Shown: positions 43,708 to 54,132 of the stretch, in pieces
Numbering within the stretch: the stretch's first letter is position 1
Layout: each line of letters begins with the position of its first letter
Assembly (NCBI RefSeq): GCF_014649995.1
Contig: NZ_BMUC01000010.1
Location: 1 to 64,000, forward strand
Direction of reading: 5' to 3'
From: Streptomyces griseoflavus
Lineage (GTDB): Bacteria > Actinomycetota > Actinomycetes > Streptomycetales > Streptomycetaceae
Length of the DNA: 64,000 bases
Made by a program: the position numbers and the translations under genes
Notes under the pieces: model-generated
Databases searched by the model: none
Told to the model about the DNA's origin: nothing
The model's input: the letters and a program-made list of their open reading frames with translations, nothing else

Positions 43708-45813
43708 TCAGTCGGCCAGGTGCCGTTCCATCCAGTCGGCGGCGGTGCGGCGGAACCGGCGGCGGTTGTCGGCGCGCCGGAAGTCGTGGCCCTCGTGGCG
43801 CAGCAGGAGGAGTTCCGCCTCCAGTCCGCGTTCCCTCGCGGCCCGCACGAACTGTTCGGACTCGCCCGGCGGCACGTTGCTGTCGTGCTCGCCGTGCACG
43901 GCGAGAACCGGGGCGCGCAGGGCGTCGACGCGGCTCATCGGCGACAGCGAGCGCAGCAGTTCCCGGTCGTGTTCCGGATGCCCGTACTTGTGGGCGGCGG
44001 ACTGCGCGATCCAGGGTTCGGTCCCGGCGAAGAAGGTGGCGAAGTCCGACATGCCGCAGACCGCCACACCGGTGCGGAACAGGTCCGGGTGCCACACCAG
44101 GGACGCCATCACCAGGTAGCCGCCGTACGAACGGCCCATCACCGCCATCCGCCGCGGATCGGCCAGACCGCGGACCATCACGTGTGCCGCGCAGTCCGCG
44201 ACGTCGTTGATGGCGTCGAAACGTCCCGCGCCCAGGTCGGCGTCGACGAAGGAGCGGCCGTGCCCGGACGAACCGCGCACGTCGGGCGCGAACACGTCCA
44301 GTCCCCGGCCGAGCAGTTCGAGGTAGAGCGGTTCGAGCACCGGACGTTCCTGTTCCTCCGGTCCGCCGTGCAGGTGCAGCACACACGGTGCGGGCTCGCC
44401 GGGCGAGCGGCCCGGCGCCCGGTAGTACCAGCCGCCGAGGGTGAGTCCGTCGCGGGCCCTGGGGCTCATGGGCATCGGCCGTACGGGGGTGCGGCCGGCC
44501 GGGAGGGCGTCCTCGTCGCGGGAGGACCACGGGGTGCGCAGGGGCAGCCCGTGCGGCAGCCACCACACACCGGGGTGCCGCCGGGAGCCGGACAGTGCGA
44601 CGACGGTGATGTCGGGGTCCGGGGTGGGCGCGATGCGCGTGACCACCTCGTGGGGCAGGTCGACGGTCCGTGCGGCGCCGGCGGAAGGGGCGCGGGACGA
44701 CGGGAGGCGGGCCGACAGGTCGGGCGACCGGGACGTGGTCAGCTCGGCCACCTCCAGCTCGCTGACCCCGCGCACGTTCCACGCCAGGACCGCCCGCCGT
44801 CCGTCCCGGCCCAGGGCGAGCAGTTCCAGGCCGCAGTCGGGCCGCTCGGCGACCACCGTGGTGCCGAGGAGGTGTCCCAGCGGATCGAGGCGCGCGGCGA
44901 CGAGGGCGGCGTGTTCGCGGCCGCCGTCGCTGCGCAGCCACACCGTGCCGCCGTCCGGTGAGAAGCCGCCGATCCAGGGGTCGCCGTCGGCCACCGGCAG
45001 CGCACACGTCACCACCCGGTCGGCGGTGCGGACGACGAGGGCCTCGCGGCGTCCGCGGGGGCCCCGGTACACCAGGGCCAGCCTGCCGTCCCGGCTGAGG
45101 TCGCAGACGCGCTGGTTGGCCGCGCCGCGTTCGCTCGCCAGCAGCACGGGCGCCGCCATGCCCTCGGGGTCGACGAGATAGGCGGACAGGGCCCTGGCTT
45201 CCGGGTCCCCGGCGGACAGCGCCCGGTCGCCGTCCGTGACCGCTCCGCGGCGCGGCCTCACCGCGCCGGGCTCCAGCAGCACCGCCCGGGGGTCCCACCC
45301 GGCGCGGGCGGGCCGGGAGGCGCCGTCCGCCCCGGGGCGGGGGGTGACGGGCTGCCCGGGCGGGGAGGAGTCGGTGACGGTCACCGCGACCGCCGAACCG
45401 TCGTGCTGCCAGCAGCCCAGGCGCGCGGAGGTGCCCGGTTCACCGCCGGCCAGCAGGTGCCGGCCGGTGCCGTCGGGGCGCACGCACAGGACGCTGGTGA
45501 GCTCCCCGCCGTCCGGCGCGACGGTGTAGGCGATCCAGCGCCCGTCCGGGGACCAGGACACCTCCGTGACCGGATCGGGCTCGGCGTCGAGCCGGCGCAC
45601 CTCCTCGCCGGCCACCGGGGCGGTCCACAGCTGCGGCACCCCGGCCCGGTCGCAGATGAAGGCGACGTGTCGCCCTTCGGGATCGACCGAGGGGTACCAG
45701 CAGCCGTGGACGGCCGGGGGCGGGACGTCGTACGGCGTGGCGGTGTCGGCGAGCGGGGCGGGTTCCGGTGCGGGCAGCGCCCGCGTGGTGGCGTCGGTGC
45801 GGGTGTCCCTCAC
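43708..45813 (-). CDS. S9 family prolyl oligopeptidase-like serine peptidase
   Basis: A 701-residue soluble peptidase with an N-terminal beta-propeller (WD-like repeats, seen as [13 protein letters not shown] and [13 protein letters not shown]) and a C-terminal alpha/beta-hydrolase domain. The triad is Ser562 (GRSYGGY), Asp644 (GEHDSNVP) and His676 (EGHDFRR), with the oxyanion [12 protein letters not shown] 45813 was chosen because it starts just after the stop of the asparagine synthase-family gene (2-bp gap), so the two are one operon. A longer frame to 45867 would overlap that gene by 52 bp. Specificity is unknown. Confidence 0.92.
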   Translation of the reverse strand: MRDTRTDATTRALPAPEPAPLADTATPYDVPPPAVHGCWYPSVDPEGRHVAFICDRAGVPQLWTAPVAGEEVRRLDAEPDPVTEVSWSPDGRWIAYTVAPDGGELTSVLCVRPDGTGRHLLAGGEPGTSARLGCWQHDGSAVAVTVTDSSPPGQPVTPRPGADGASRPARAGWDPRAVLLEPGAVRPRRGAVTDGDRALSAGDPEARALSAYLVDPEGMAAPVLLASERGAANQRVCDLSRDGRLALVYRGPRGRREALVVRTADRVVTCALPVADGDPWIGGFSPDGGTVWLRSDGGREHAALVAARLDPLGHLLGTTVVAERPDCGLELLALGRDGRRAVLAWNVRGVSELEVAELTTSRSPDLSARLPSSRAPSAGAARTVDLPHEVVTRIAPTPDPDITVVALSGSRRHPGVWWLPHGLPLRTPWSSRDEDALPAGRTPVRPMPMSPRARDGLTLGGWYYRAPGRSPGEPAPCVLHLHGGPEEQERPVLEPLYLELLGRGLDVFAPDVRGSSGHGRSFVDADLGAGRFDAINDVADCAAHVMVRGLADPRRMAVMGRSYGGYLVMASLVWHPDLFRTGVAVCGMSDFATFFAGTEPWIAQSAAHKYGHPEHDRELLRSLSPMSRVDALRAPVLAVHGEHDSNVPPGESEQFVRAARERGLEAELLLLRHEGHDFRRADNRRRFRRTAADWMERHLAD

Positions 45814-45815
45814 CG

Positions 45816-47600
45816 TCAGCGGATCCCGTGCGCCTGCAGCCAGGTCTCCAGCAGCGCGGTCTGCCACAGGGTGTTCGCTCCTCGCCTGGTGCGGTGCTCG
45901 TTGGGCGCGGCGAGGAGTTCGTCGACGAACTCCTCACGGAAGAGGCCCCGGGCCCTGGCCTCGGGGGCGGTCAGCGTCTCGCGGACGCGCTGGAGGACGG
46001 GGCCGGCCATGTGCTTGATCGCCGGGACGGGGAAGTAGCCCTTGGGCCGGTCGACGACCTGGCGCGGCAGGACCCGGCGGCCGGCGGCCTTCAGGACGCC
46101 CTTGCCCCCGTCCGCGAGTTTCAGCTCGGGCGGGCAGGCGGCGGCCAGTTCGACGAGTTCGTGGTCGAGGAACGGCACCCGGGCCTCCAGGCCCCAGTCC
46201 ATCGTCATGTTGTCGACCCGCTTGACCGGGTCGTCGACCATCATGACGAGGGTGTCGAGGCGGAGATCGGCGTCGAGCGCCGTTTCGGCGCCCTCGGCCG
46301 CCATGTGCGCGCGGACGAAGTCGGCGGAGGTGTCCCGGGCGGGCAGCAGGTCCGGCTGGAGCATGGCCGCGAGGTCGTCGTGCGAACGGTCGAAGTAGGT
46401 GTCGATGTACGCCTCGGCGGCGCCGGCACGCGACGCGCCGGCCATCGCCGGGTACCAGTCGTACCCGGCGAACACCTCGTCGGCGCCCTGGCCGCTCTGC
46501 ACGACCTTGACCTCCTTGGCCACCTGTTCCGACAGCAGGTGGAAGGCCACCACGTCGTGGCTCATCATCGGCTCGCTCATGGCGCGGACCGCCCCGTCGA
46601 GGGCGCCGGCGACCCGGTCGGAGGGGACCATCAGCTGGTGGTGGCGGGTGTCGAAGTGCCGGGCCACGAGGTCGGAGTAGTGGAACTCGTCGCCCTCCTC
46701 GTCGCCCTCCGACTCGAATCCGACGCTGAAGGTCGCGAGGTCGTCCTGGCCCTCCTCGGCCAGCAGGGCCACGATCAGGCTGGAGTCCAGGCCGCCGGAG
46801 AGCAGCACGCCGACCGGGACGTCGGCGACCATCCGGCGGCGTACGGCGGTGCGCAGGGCGTCGAGGACGGCGTCGGTCCAGTCGTCGGCGCCGAGGCCGG
46901 CGAACTCGGGCCGGCGGGTGTGGACGGGGTTCCAGTAGAGGCGGTCGTGGTGGCTGCCGTCGGGCTGGACGACCCGCACCGTGGCCGGGGGCAGCTTGCG
47001 CACGCCGCTCAGGACGGTGCGGGGCGCGGCGACGGTGGCGTGCCAGGAGAAGTACTGGTGCAGTGCCACGGGGTCCAGCGAGGTGTCGACGCCGCCGGCC
47101 GCGAGCAGCGCGGGCAGGGAGGAGGCGAACCTGAGGCGTTCGGGTGTGGCGGAGAGGTAGAGCGGCTTGATGCCGAGCCGGTCGCGGGCCAGGACCACGC
47201 GGCCGGTGTCCTGCTCGACGATCGCGAACGCGAACATGCCGTGGAAGCGCTCGACGCAGGCCGTGCCCCACTGCTGGTACGCCTTGAGCACCACCTCGGT
47301 GTCGGAGTGCGAGAAGAAGCGGTGGCCGAGGGCGTGCAGTTCGTCGCGCAGCTCGCGGTAGTTGTAGACACAGCCGTTGAAGACGCCGGCGAGGCGGGCC
47401 CCGGGGTCGGTCATGGGCTGGGCGCCGCTCTCCGACAGGTCGATGATCCGCAGCCGGCGGTGCCCCAGGGCCGCCGGTCCCTGGGACCACAGGCCGCGCC
47501 CGTCGGGTCCGCGGGCCGCGAGCCGGTCGGTCATGCGCTCCACCGCCGCGATGTCCGGCCGCCCGCCGTCGAACCGTATCTCCCCGCTGAGGCCGCACAT
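45816..47600 (-). CDS. asparagine synthase-family glutamine amidotransferase (N-acetylglutaminylglutamine-amidotransferase-like)
   Basis: A 594-residue class II glutamine amidotransferase. Cys2 is the glutaminase nucleophile after removal of Met1 ([13 protein letters not shown]). The C-terminal synthetase domain has the ATP pyrophosphatase loop [10 protein letters not shown] (about 264-273), and [18 protein letters not shown] is a feature of the group. Compared with AsnB, the N-terminal part and the [17 protein letters not shown] segment look to me most like the NAGGN-osmolyte amidotransferases, which amidate N-acetylglutaminylglutamine. AGGAGGAG stands upstream of ATG 47600. It is followed at 2 bp by the S9 peptidase and preceded by a GCS2-type ligase. 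Assignment to NAGGN is inference. Confidence 0.88.
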   Translation of the reverse strand: MCGLSGEIRFDGGRPDIAAVERMTDRLAARGPDGRGLWSQGPAALGHRRLRIIDLSESGAQPMTDPGARLAGVFNGCVYNYRELRDELHALGHRFFSHSDTEVVLKAYQQWGTACVERFHGMFAFAIVEQDTGRVVLARDRLGIKPLYLSATPERLRFASSLPALLAAGGVDTSLDPVALHQYFSWHATVAAPRTVLSGVRKLPPATVRVVQPDGSHHDRLYWNPVHTRRPEFAGLGADDWTDAVLDALRTAVRRRMVADVPVGVLLSGGLDSSLIVALLAEEGQDDLATFSVGFESEGDEEGDEFHYSDLVARHFDTRHHQLMVPSDRVAGALDGAVRAMSEPMMSHDVVAFHLLSEQVAKEVKVVQSGQGADEVFAGYDWYPAMAGASRAGAAEAYIDTYFDRSHDDLAAMLQPDLLPARDTSADFVRAHMAAEGAETALDADLRLDTLVMMVDDPVKRVDNMTMDWGLEARVPFLDHELVELAAACPPELKLADGGKGVLKAAGRRVLPRQVVDRPKGYFPVPAIKHMAGPVLQRVRETLTAPEARARGLFREEFVDELLAAPNEHRTRRGANTLWQTALLETWLQAHGIR

Positions 47601-47784
47601 CAGTGGCTCCTCCTGTCCCTCGGGGCCGGATCAAGGCCCTTGTCGTGCTCCTGGTCCTGGTCCTGGTTCTGTTCCCGGGGCGGGGAAGCGTGCGTGCTGC
47701 TGCACATGGCGCTGTGACACTCTCCTTCGTCGGGGATGGTTGCGGTCGCGCATGGGGGACCCGGGGTCGGGTGGCCCGTCCGGA

Positions 47785-48981
47785 TCAGCCGGTGGCGCCC
47801 GGGACGGGGGCCGGGTGGACGGGGGCCGGGCTCCGGCCCGTGCCGCGCCGTCCGGCCGGGCGGGGACGGCGGTGGCCGACGGTGCCGGACGTGAGGGGGT
47901 CGCCGCGGGTCTCGGCGACCAGCAGGTCGACGCCGGCGAGCAGGTCCTCACGCTCCACCGTCCGGCGCAGCCGCTGCGCCGCGCTGCCGGTCGCGAGGGC
48001 CTCCTCGAGGAGGGCGCTCACGGTGGCGTGGTCGCCGGACCGCTCCAGCGCGGGGCGCAGCCGGCGCAGCATGCCGCGCAGCACCGCGGGGGCGGGAGCC
48101 GCGCGCCGGGTGGCCGGATCGACCAGGGGGCCTTCGAGGCCCGACCGCGCGGCGCGCCAGGTGGCGGCGCGCAGCCACTCGTGGTGGCCGTCGCATCCGG
48201 TGTGCTCCCCGCGCTCCAGGCGGTGCAGGGCGTCGATGACCAGGGCGCGGAAGAGTCCGGCGACCAGCGCGACGGTCTCGGTGCGCGGGCAGGCGTCGCA
48301 GACGCGCAGCTCCAGCGTGGGCTGGTGGGCCGACGGCCGTACGTCCTGGTAGAGCATTCCGGTGTCGCTGATGACGCCCGCGCCGATCAGTTCCTCCATG
48401 GCGGCGTCGTACTCGGCGGCGTCCCGGTAGCAGCCGGCGGGTCCGGCGGTCGGCCACCGCTGCCACAGCATGGTGCGCCAGCTGGCGTAGCCGGTGTCGG
48501 ACCCGAGCCAGAACGGTGAGCTGGCCGACAGGGCGAGCAGCGGCGGCAGCCAGGGCGAGACCAGGCACATGGCTCGCACCGCGGTGTCCCGGTCGGGTAT
48601 GTCGACGTGTATCTGGGCGCTGCAGATCAGCTGTTCGTCGGCGAGCCGGCGGTAGTCGTCGGCCATGCGCCGGAACCGGGAGTCCGCGGTGACGTCGTGG
48701 GAGGTGACGTGGGCCAGCGGGACGGTGCCGGCGGCCACGACGGCCAGGCCGGAGGAGGAGGCGGCCGCGTCCAGCCGGCGCCGGGTGGCGGACAGGTCGG
48801 TGAAGAGGCCGTCCAGTGTGGCGTGGACGCGACTGTTGCTCTCCACGGCCGTCTGCTGCAGCTCACGGCTGAATCCCGGTCCTTCGAGCCGTCCGAGCAG
48901 TGTGTCGGCCCGCGGCACGAGCCGGCCGCTCTCCACGTCCACGACGTGGAACTCTTCCTCTGCTCCGATGTGCACGGTCAC
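47785..48981 (-). CDS. carboxylate-amine ligase (GCS2/YbdK-like glutamate-cysteine ligase family)
   Basis: A 398-residue ATP-dependent ligase of the GCS2/YbdK family, which forms a peptide-like bond between the gamma-carboxyl of an amino acid and an amine. GAEEEFHVVD near the N-terminus and TLELRVCDACPRTETVALVAGL in the C-terminal half are the conserved blocks. The last about 45 residues are low-complexity. GTG 48981 is well placed after AAGGGG; the open frame to 49203 is unsupported. It is 184 bp upstream of the amidotransferase gene on the same strand. No glutathione is made in most actinomycetes, so the product is not predicted to be gamma-glutamylcysteine. Confidence 0.86.
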   Translation of the reverse strand: MTVHIGAEEEFHVVDVESGRLVPRADTLLGRLEGPGFSRELQQTAVESNSRVHATLDGLFTDLSATRRRLDAAASSSGLAVVAAGTVPLAHVTSHDVTADSRFRRMADDYRRLADEQLICSAQIHVDIPDRDTAVRAMCLVSPWLPPLLALSASSPFWLGSDTGYASWRTMLWQRWPTAGPAGCYRDAAEYDAAMEELIGAGVISDTGMLYQDVRPSAHQPTLELRVCDACPRTETVALVAGLFRALVIDALHRLERGEHTGCDGHHEWLRAATWRAARSGLEGPLVDPATRRAAPAPAVLRGMLRRLRPALERSGDHATVSALLEEALATGSAAQRLRRTVEREDLLAGVDLLVAETRGDPLTSGTVGHRRPRPAGRRGTGRSPAPVHPAPVPGATG

Positions 48982-49168
48982 TGCTGGTCCCCTTGCCCGT
49001 AGTCCGAGCCGTCCCCGTCCGGGACCCGAGGTCACCGGCGGTGGATGCGGCAGGTTCCGGGTGCCCCGATAGCGGTGGGCGCAATCGGACGACGGCCTTC
49101 CCCCGCTCGGATGAGCGGGCCGAGGGCCGCGCGCGGCGGTCGGGACGCGAGGGCCGTCCGGGGCCTGC

Positions 49169-49489
49169 CTACGGGCGCTCGCGCATGTCGAACACCTGGT
49201 CAAGTCCGGTGAGGCTCAGCAGACGCCGGAGGTTGGCGGGGACGGCCACCAGGACGACCTCGGCCCCGGCCGAGACGGCGTGGTTGCGTACGGCGATCAG
49301 TGCGGTGATACCGCTGGAGTCGCAGAACTCCAGCCTGCCGAGGTCCACGGTCAGGCGCCGTCCGGTGGACAGGACCACGGCGTGCGCGGCCTGGCGCAGC
49401 CGCGGCGCGCTGGTGTAGTCGAGGTCGCCGGCGACCTCCAGGTCGAGGCCGGCGGACGTCGGTGACTCTCTGATCGTCAGGGGTTTCAT
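49169..49489 (-). CDS. STAS-domain anti-sigma factor antagonist (RsbV-like)
   Basis: A 106-residue STAS protein of the RsbV/SpoIIAA type. The phosphorylation site is the serine pair Ser58-Ser59 in LEFCDSSGITAL. The strand LDLEVAGDLDYTSAPRLR precedes it. In its dephosphorylated form such a protein sequesters an anti-sigma kinase. ATG 49489 overlaps the stop of the phosphatase gene as ATGA, so it is made in coupling with its probable phosphatase. With the RsbQ-like and RsbP-like genes it forms a three-gene operon. No anti-sigma kinase is encoded next to it. Confidence 0.93.
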   Translation of the reverse strand: MKPLTIRESPTSAGLDLEVAGDLDYTSAPRLRQAAHAVVLSTGRRLTVDLGRLEFCDSSGITALIAVRNHAVSAGAEVVLVAVPANLRRLLSLTGLDQVFDMRERP

Positions 49490-50763
49490 CTCGCGCTTCT
49501 GGATCCGGTGTCGGTGCGGGCGGGCAGGCCGATGGCGAGCAGGGCGGTGTCGTCGTCCAGTCCGTCGCCGAAACCACGGAGCAGGTCCTTCAGGGCGTCG
49601 ACCAGGTCGTGCGGAGCCGTGGGAGCCAGCCCGGCGGCGAAGGACTCCAGGGCCTCGTCACCGTACATCTCGTGGTGGGGGCCGACACGGGCCTCGGTGA
49701 GGCCGTCCGTGTAGAGCAGCAGCGTGTCACCCGGTTGCAGGGTGGTGTGCGCGGGGGCGAACCGCGCCGAGGGAAAGGCCCCGACGAGCATGCCTCCCGC
49801 GGTGGCGAGGGTGTCCACCCGGCCGTCCGCGCGCAGCACCAGCGCGGGCGGGTGGCCGCCGGAGGCCAGGCGGACCTCCAGCGTGTCCCCCACGCGGTCC
49901 ATGACACCGACCACGGCGGTGCAGTAGCGGGGGTCGTCGCCGGTGTACCGGTCGAGCAGCGCCGTGTTCAGCACGGCGAGATCGGCGACGGGGTCGACGT
50001 CGTGGAGCAGGGCGGTGCGCAGGGTGTAGCGGGTGAGGGAGGTCAGTGCGGCGGCCTGCGGTCCCTTGCCGCAGACGTCGCCGAGGAAGAAGGCGGTCCG
50101 TGTGTCGTCGAGCGCGAAGAGGTCGTAGAAGTCGCCGCCCAGCTGCATGGTGGAGGCCGTGTGGTAGTGGCAGGCGGCCCGCACGCCGGGTATGTCGGGC
50201 AGGGTCTCGGGCAGCAGGCTGCGCTGCAGCACCTGCAGCGTCTCGCGCAGCCGCTCGCGGTCGGCCTCCGCCTGCCGGTGGGCCTCTTCGGCCGCGCGGC
50301 GGGCCCGCAGCAGTTCCTGCTCGTAGGCGCGCCGGTCCGTGGCGTCGAAGACGGTGGTCCGGATCAGCAGCGGCTCGCCGTCGTGGCTCTTCTTGAGGGT
50401 CGAGGTGAGCAGGACCGGCAGCCGGGAGCCCGTCGCGGTCTTCAGCTCCAGTGCGATGCCGCCCAGGTGTCCCTGGATGCGCAGCAGGGGGGCGAAGTGC
50501 GTCTCGTGGTAGAGCTTGCCGCCGACGGTGAGCAGGTCGCTGAAGCGCATCCGGCCCACCACGTCGGCGCGGGAGAGTCCGAGCCAGCCCAGCAGGGTGG
50601 CGTTGATCTTGGCGATGGTGCCGTCCAGCAGGGTGGACAGGTAGCCGCAGGGAGCCGATTCGTAGAGCTCTTCCGCCGAGTCCTCCAGCAGCGCGCTGAA
50701 GGCGGCGTGCGTGCCGGGCACGCCGGCGCCCGGCTCGTCCGGCCCGCTCCCGGCCCGGTTCAT
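49486..50763 (-). CDS. PAS-coiled-coil-SpoIIE (PP2C) phosphatase, RsbP-like
   Basis: A 425-residue phosphatase built like B. subtilis RsbP. A PAS sensor occupies about 25-145, with LYESAPCGYLSTLLDGTIAK and the PAC-like LIRTTVFDATDRRAYEQELL. A charged coiled-coil linker follows at about 145-185, then the SpoIIE domain (about 190-420) with LGGDFYDLF, LGDVCGKG, YTDGLTEAR and DDDTALLAIGLP. ATG 50763 overlaps the stop of the hydrolase gene as ATGA and its stop overlaps the STAS start likewise. Its probable job is to dephosphorylate the STAS protein when the PAS domain or the RsbQ-like hydrolase signals stress. Confidence 0.93.
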   Translation of the reverse strand: MNRAGSGPDEPGAGVPGTHAAFSALLEDSAEELYESAPCGYLSTLLDGTIAKINATLLGWLGLSRADVVGRMRFSDLLTVGGKLYHETHFAPLLRIQGHLGGIALELKTATGSRLPVLLTSTLKKSHDGEPLLIRTTVFDATDRRAYEQELLRARRAAEEAHRQAEADRERLRETLQVLQRSLLPETLPDIPGVRAACHYHTASTMQLGGDFYDLFALDDTRTAFFLGDVCGKGPQAAALTSLTRYTLRTALLHDVDPVADLAVLNTALLDRYTGDDPRYCTAVVGVMDRVGDTLEVRLASGGHPPALVLRADGRVDTLATAGGMLVGAFPSARFAPAHTTLQPGDTLLLYTDGLTEARVGPHHEMYGDEALESFAAGLAPTAPHDLVDALKDLLRGFGDGLDDDTALLAIGLPARTDTGSRSAR

Positions 50764-51566
50764 CGTCCCAGGGCCGAGACGAAGGACCGGATCGCCGCGG
50801 CGGTGGCCTCCGGGGCGCTGAGCTGGGGGCAGTGGCCGGTGGCGGGCAGGGTGACCAGCTCGCTGCCGGGTATCGCGGCGTGGACGTAGCGGCCCACCTC
50901 CGGGGGTGCGATGACGTCCTGCTCGCAGTCCAGGACGAGCGTGGGGACGGTGACGTTCCCGAGGTCCTTGCGGCTGTCGGACAGGAAGGTGGTGCGCGCG
51001 AAGACCCGGGCGATGTCCGGGTCGGTGGCGCAGAAGCTGTTGGTGAGCTCCTCGCCCAGCCGGGGCCGGTCCGGGTTCCCCATGATCACCGGAGCCATCG
51101 CCGCCGACCAGCCGAGGTAGTTGGACTCCAGCGATTCGAGGAGTTCGTCGATGTCCTCCGCGGTGAAGCCGCCGCGGTAGCCCTCCTCGTCGATGTAGCA
51201 CGGTGAGGGGCACACCATGACCAGGGCGCCGATCCGGTCCGGGGCCATGGCACGGGCCAGCACGCCGGTCATCGCGCTCACGGAGTGCCCGACCACGACG
51301 GCGTCCCGCAGATCGAGTTCCTCGCAGACCTCCACCACGTCACGGGCGTAGCCGTCCAGGGACGAGTAGCGCTCCTCCCGCCAGGCCGACAGGTCGGAGC
51401 CGCCGGCGCCCACGTAGTCGAAGAGGACGACGCGGTTCTCCTCGGCCAGGGCCGGCTCCACGAGGCGCCACATGTTCTGGTCGCAGCCGAATCCGTGCAC
51501 CAGCACCACGGTGCGGCCGGAGGCGTTCCCGGTCACACGGATGTTGTTCCTGCGGTGGATGCTCAT
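50760..51566 (-). CDS. rsbQ: RsbQ-like alpha/beta hydrolase
   Basis: A 268-residue alpha/beta hydrolase, the same size as B. subtilis RsbQ. The triad Ser95 (VVGHSVSAM), Asp217 (LDCEQD) and His245 (TGHCPQL) is intact. HGFGCDQNMWR provides the oxyanion loop, and LFDYVGAGGSD is the shared RsbQ/D14/KAI2-type motif. In Bacillus RsbQ binds the PAS-phosphatase RsbP and is needed for the energy-stress response. The following gene here is an RsbP-like phosphatase overlapping by ATGA. ATG 51566 is chosen; an upstream GTG in the same frame would give 275 residues. Confidence 0.93.
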   Translation of the reverse strand: MSIHRRNNIRVTGNASGRTVVLVHGFGCDQNMWRLVEPALAEENRVVLFDYVGAGGSDLSAWREERYSSLDGYARDVVEVCEELDLRDAVVVGHSVSAMTGVLARAMAPDRIGALVMVCPSPCYIDEEGYRGGFTAEDIDELLESLESNYLGWSAAMAPVIMGNPDRPRLGEELTNSFCATDPDIARVFARTTFLSDSRKDLGNVTVPTLVLDCEQDVIAPPEVGRYVHAAIPGSELVTLPATGHCPQLSAPEATAAAIRSFVSALGR

Positions 51567-51754
51567 CCGACCATGCTCGCACGACACGCCGGTGATCCCC
51601 TCGTGGGTGTCCCGGCCGGAAGCCCCGGCCCGCTCCCGGACCCGGCGGTGAAGGTGCCCGGTCCGGGACGGCCCGCCGGAAGGTGACGGTGCGTTGATTA
51701 CAGTGGGCCCGCCAGTATCCGGCGATTCATGGACCAGTGAGGTAATCGCGAACC

Positions 51755-53653
51755 ATGCCGACCGAAACGTTTGAGTTCCAGGTAGAGGCCCGTCAGCTGC
51801 TCCAGCTGATGATCCACTCGGTCTACTCGAACAAGGACGTCTTCCTGCGGGAACTCGTCTCCAACGCCTCCGACGCGCTCGACAAGCTGCGTCTGGCCGC
51901 GCTGCGGGACGACACGCTCGACGCCGACGTCTCCGACCTGCACATCGAGCTGGAGATCGACCGGGACGCCCGTACGCTCACCGTGCGGGACAACGGCATC
52001 GGGATGTCGTACGACGAGGTCGGGCAGCTCATCGGCACCATCGCCAACTCGGGCACCGCCGAGTTCCTGCGGGAGCTGAAGGAGGCGCAGGACGCGGCCG
52101 GGGCGGAGGGCCTGATCGGCCAGTTCGGTGTCGGTTTCTACTCGGGCTTCATGGTCGCGGACGAGGTCACCCTGCTCACCCGCCGGGCCGGGGAGCCGCA
52201 GGGCACCCGCTGGTCGTCCCGCGGTGAGGGCACCTACACGCTGGAACGGGTCGACGACGCGCCGCAGGGCACCTCGGTCGTCCTGCACCTCAAGCCGGCC
52301 GACCCGGACAACCAGCTGCACGACTACACCTCGGTGTGGAAGGTCAAGGAGATCGTCAAGCGCTACTCGGACTTCATCACCTGGCCGGTGAGGCTGGTCG
52401 GGGAGAAGGACGGGGACGGCGGGGCGGCGGAGCCCGAGACGCTGAACTCGATGAAGGCGCTGTGGGCGCGCTCGCGGGAGGAGGTGTCGGAGGAGGAGTA
52501 CCACGAGCTGTACAAGCACATCGGCCACGACTGGCGCGAACCGCTGGAGACCATCCAGCTGCAGGCCGAGGGCACCTTCGAGTACCAGGCCCTGCTGTTC
52601 GTCCCGGCGCACGCCCCGCACGACCTGTTCAGCCAGAACTTCCGGCACGGGCTGCAGCTGTACGTGAAGCGCGTCTTCATCATGGACGACTGCGAGGCGC
52701 TGCTGCCGCCGTACCTGCGCTTCGTCAAGGGTGTGGTCGACGCCCAGGACCTCTCGCTGAACGTGTCCCGCGAGATCCTCCAGCAGGACCGGCACATCCG
52801 GATGATGCAGCGCCGGCTGACGAAGAAGGTCCTGGCGTCGGTCAAGAGCATGCTGACCGGTGACGCCGAGCGGTACGCCACGTTCTGGCGGGAGTTCGGC
52901 GCGGTGCTGAAGGAGGGGCTGGTCACCGACCCCGACAACCGTGACGCGCTGCTCGCGGTGGCGTCCTTCGCGACCACCCGCGGGGACGGGGAGACGGTCA
53001 CGCTGAAGCAGTACGTGGAGCGGATGCCGGACGGGCAGGACGACATCTACTACATCACCGGTGAGTCCCGCGAGAGCGTCGAGAGCTCCCCGCACATGGA
53101 GGCGTTCCGGGAGCGCGGTGTCGAGGTGCTGCTGCTGACCGACCCGGTCGACGAGGTGTGGACCGACGCGGTGGGCGAGTTCGAGGGCAAGCGGCTGCGG
53201 TCGGTCGCCAAGGGCGAGATCGACCTCGCGGCCCGGGAGGACGACCGCGGTGAGGGCGAGCGGGAGAAGCAGGCCGAGGCGTACGCGGGCCTGCTCGGCT
53301 GGATGCGGGAGCGGCTGGCGGAGGACGTCAAGGAGGTGCGCCTCTCGACGCGGCTGACGGTGTCCCCGGCCTGTCTCGTCGCCGACGCGAACGATCTGTC
53401 ACCGGCGCTGGAGAGCATGTACCGGGCCATGGGCCAGGAGGTGCCGCACGCCCGGCGCATCCTCGAACTCAACCCGGACCACGCCCTGGTGAAGAGCCTG
53501 AACGAGGCGTACGGGGAGCGCGAGGACCACGCGGAGCTCACGGAGACCGCCGAACTGCTCCACTCGCTGGCCGTGCTCGCGGAGGGCGGCCGGCCGAAGG
53601 ACCCGGCGCGCTTCGTGCAGCAGATGGCCAACCGGCTGGAGCGCACCCTGTGA
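51755..53653 (+). CDS. htpG: molecular chaperone HtpG (Hsp90)
   Basis: A 632-residue cytosolic ATP-dependent chaperone. The GHKL ATPase domain has Asn37 ([13 protein letters not shown]), DNGIGM at 79-84 and GQFGVGFYS. The middle domain includes [11 protein letters not shown] and [35 protein letters not shown] with the catalytic arginine. The C-terminal dimerisation domain is complete. ATG 51755 is the start, although its ribosome binding site (GAGGTAA) is modest. It is a single gene, ending in a very stable 18-bp hairpin that separates it from the convergent antiporter operon. Confidence 0.97.
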
Positions 53654-53661
53654 GGTGACCG

Positions 53662-53697
53662 CGGGCCCCGTCCGCGTCCGGACGCGGACGGGGCCCG
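53662..53697. terminator. bidirectional terminator after htpG
   Basis: A fully palindromic 36-nt sequence (18-bp arms, no unpaired loop by strict pairing) centred on GTCCGGAC, 8 bp after the htpG stop and before the convergent mnhG stop. Confidence 0.9.
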
Positions 53698-53739
53698 GCG
53701 CGCCGCCGGGCCGCCCGCGCATGCCGGGCGCGGTGGCGG

Positions 53740-54132
53740 TCAGCGCTCCGCGTCGTCGTCCCGTCCGGCGCCGTCCTCCGCCTCCACGGGGGTGCCGTCC
53801 CGGGCCAGGCGGTCGGCCAGGTCGTCGCGCAGCAGCCGGTCGCGGTCGAGTCCGTGGGTGCGGTAGGCGGTGCGGGCGATGATCTGGCTGGTGATCGGGA
53901 CGGTGAACAGCTGGAAGAGGGCGACGAGCAGCAGCACCGGAGCGTGCCGCAGGGACATCTGCGCGGCCGCTCCCACGAGGATGAGCAGCACTCCCAGCGT
54001 CTGGGCCTTGGCGGCGGCGTGCAGCCTGCTCACGGTGTCGGGGAAGCGGTGCAGTCCCACCGCGCCCAGCAGGCAGAAGACGGCCCCGGCCGGGAGGAGC
54101 ACCGCCGTGACCACGTCCCGTAGGACGGTCAT
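53740..54132 (-). CDS. mnhG: Mrp antiporter subunit G (MnhG)
   Basis: A 130-residue membrane protein with three helices (about 10-28, 40-60 and 65-85), matching MnhG/MrpG, followed by a hydrophilic acidic tail (REDGAG type, about 95-130). The motif LLGAVGLHRFPDTVSRLHAAAKAQTLG is diagnostic. ATG 54132 overlaps the stop of mnhF as ATGA. It is the last gene of the operon. Confidence 0.93.
   Translation of the reverse strand: MTVLRDVVTAVLLPAGAVFCLLGAVGLHRFPDTVSRLHAAAKAQTLGVLLILVGAAAQMSLRHAPVLLLVALFQLFTVPITSQIIARTAYRTHGLDRDRLLRDDLADRLARDGTPVEAEDGAGRDDDAER

Noticed and set aside
47646-47672. Short repeated CTGGTC units between the amidotransferase and the ligase gene
   Set aside because: Only about three imperfect copies; simple-sequence drift is enough to explain it.
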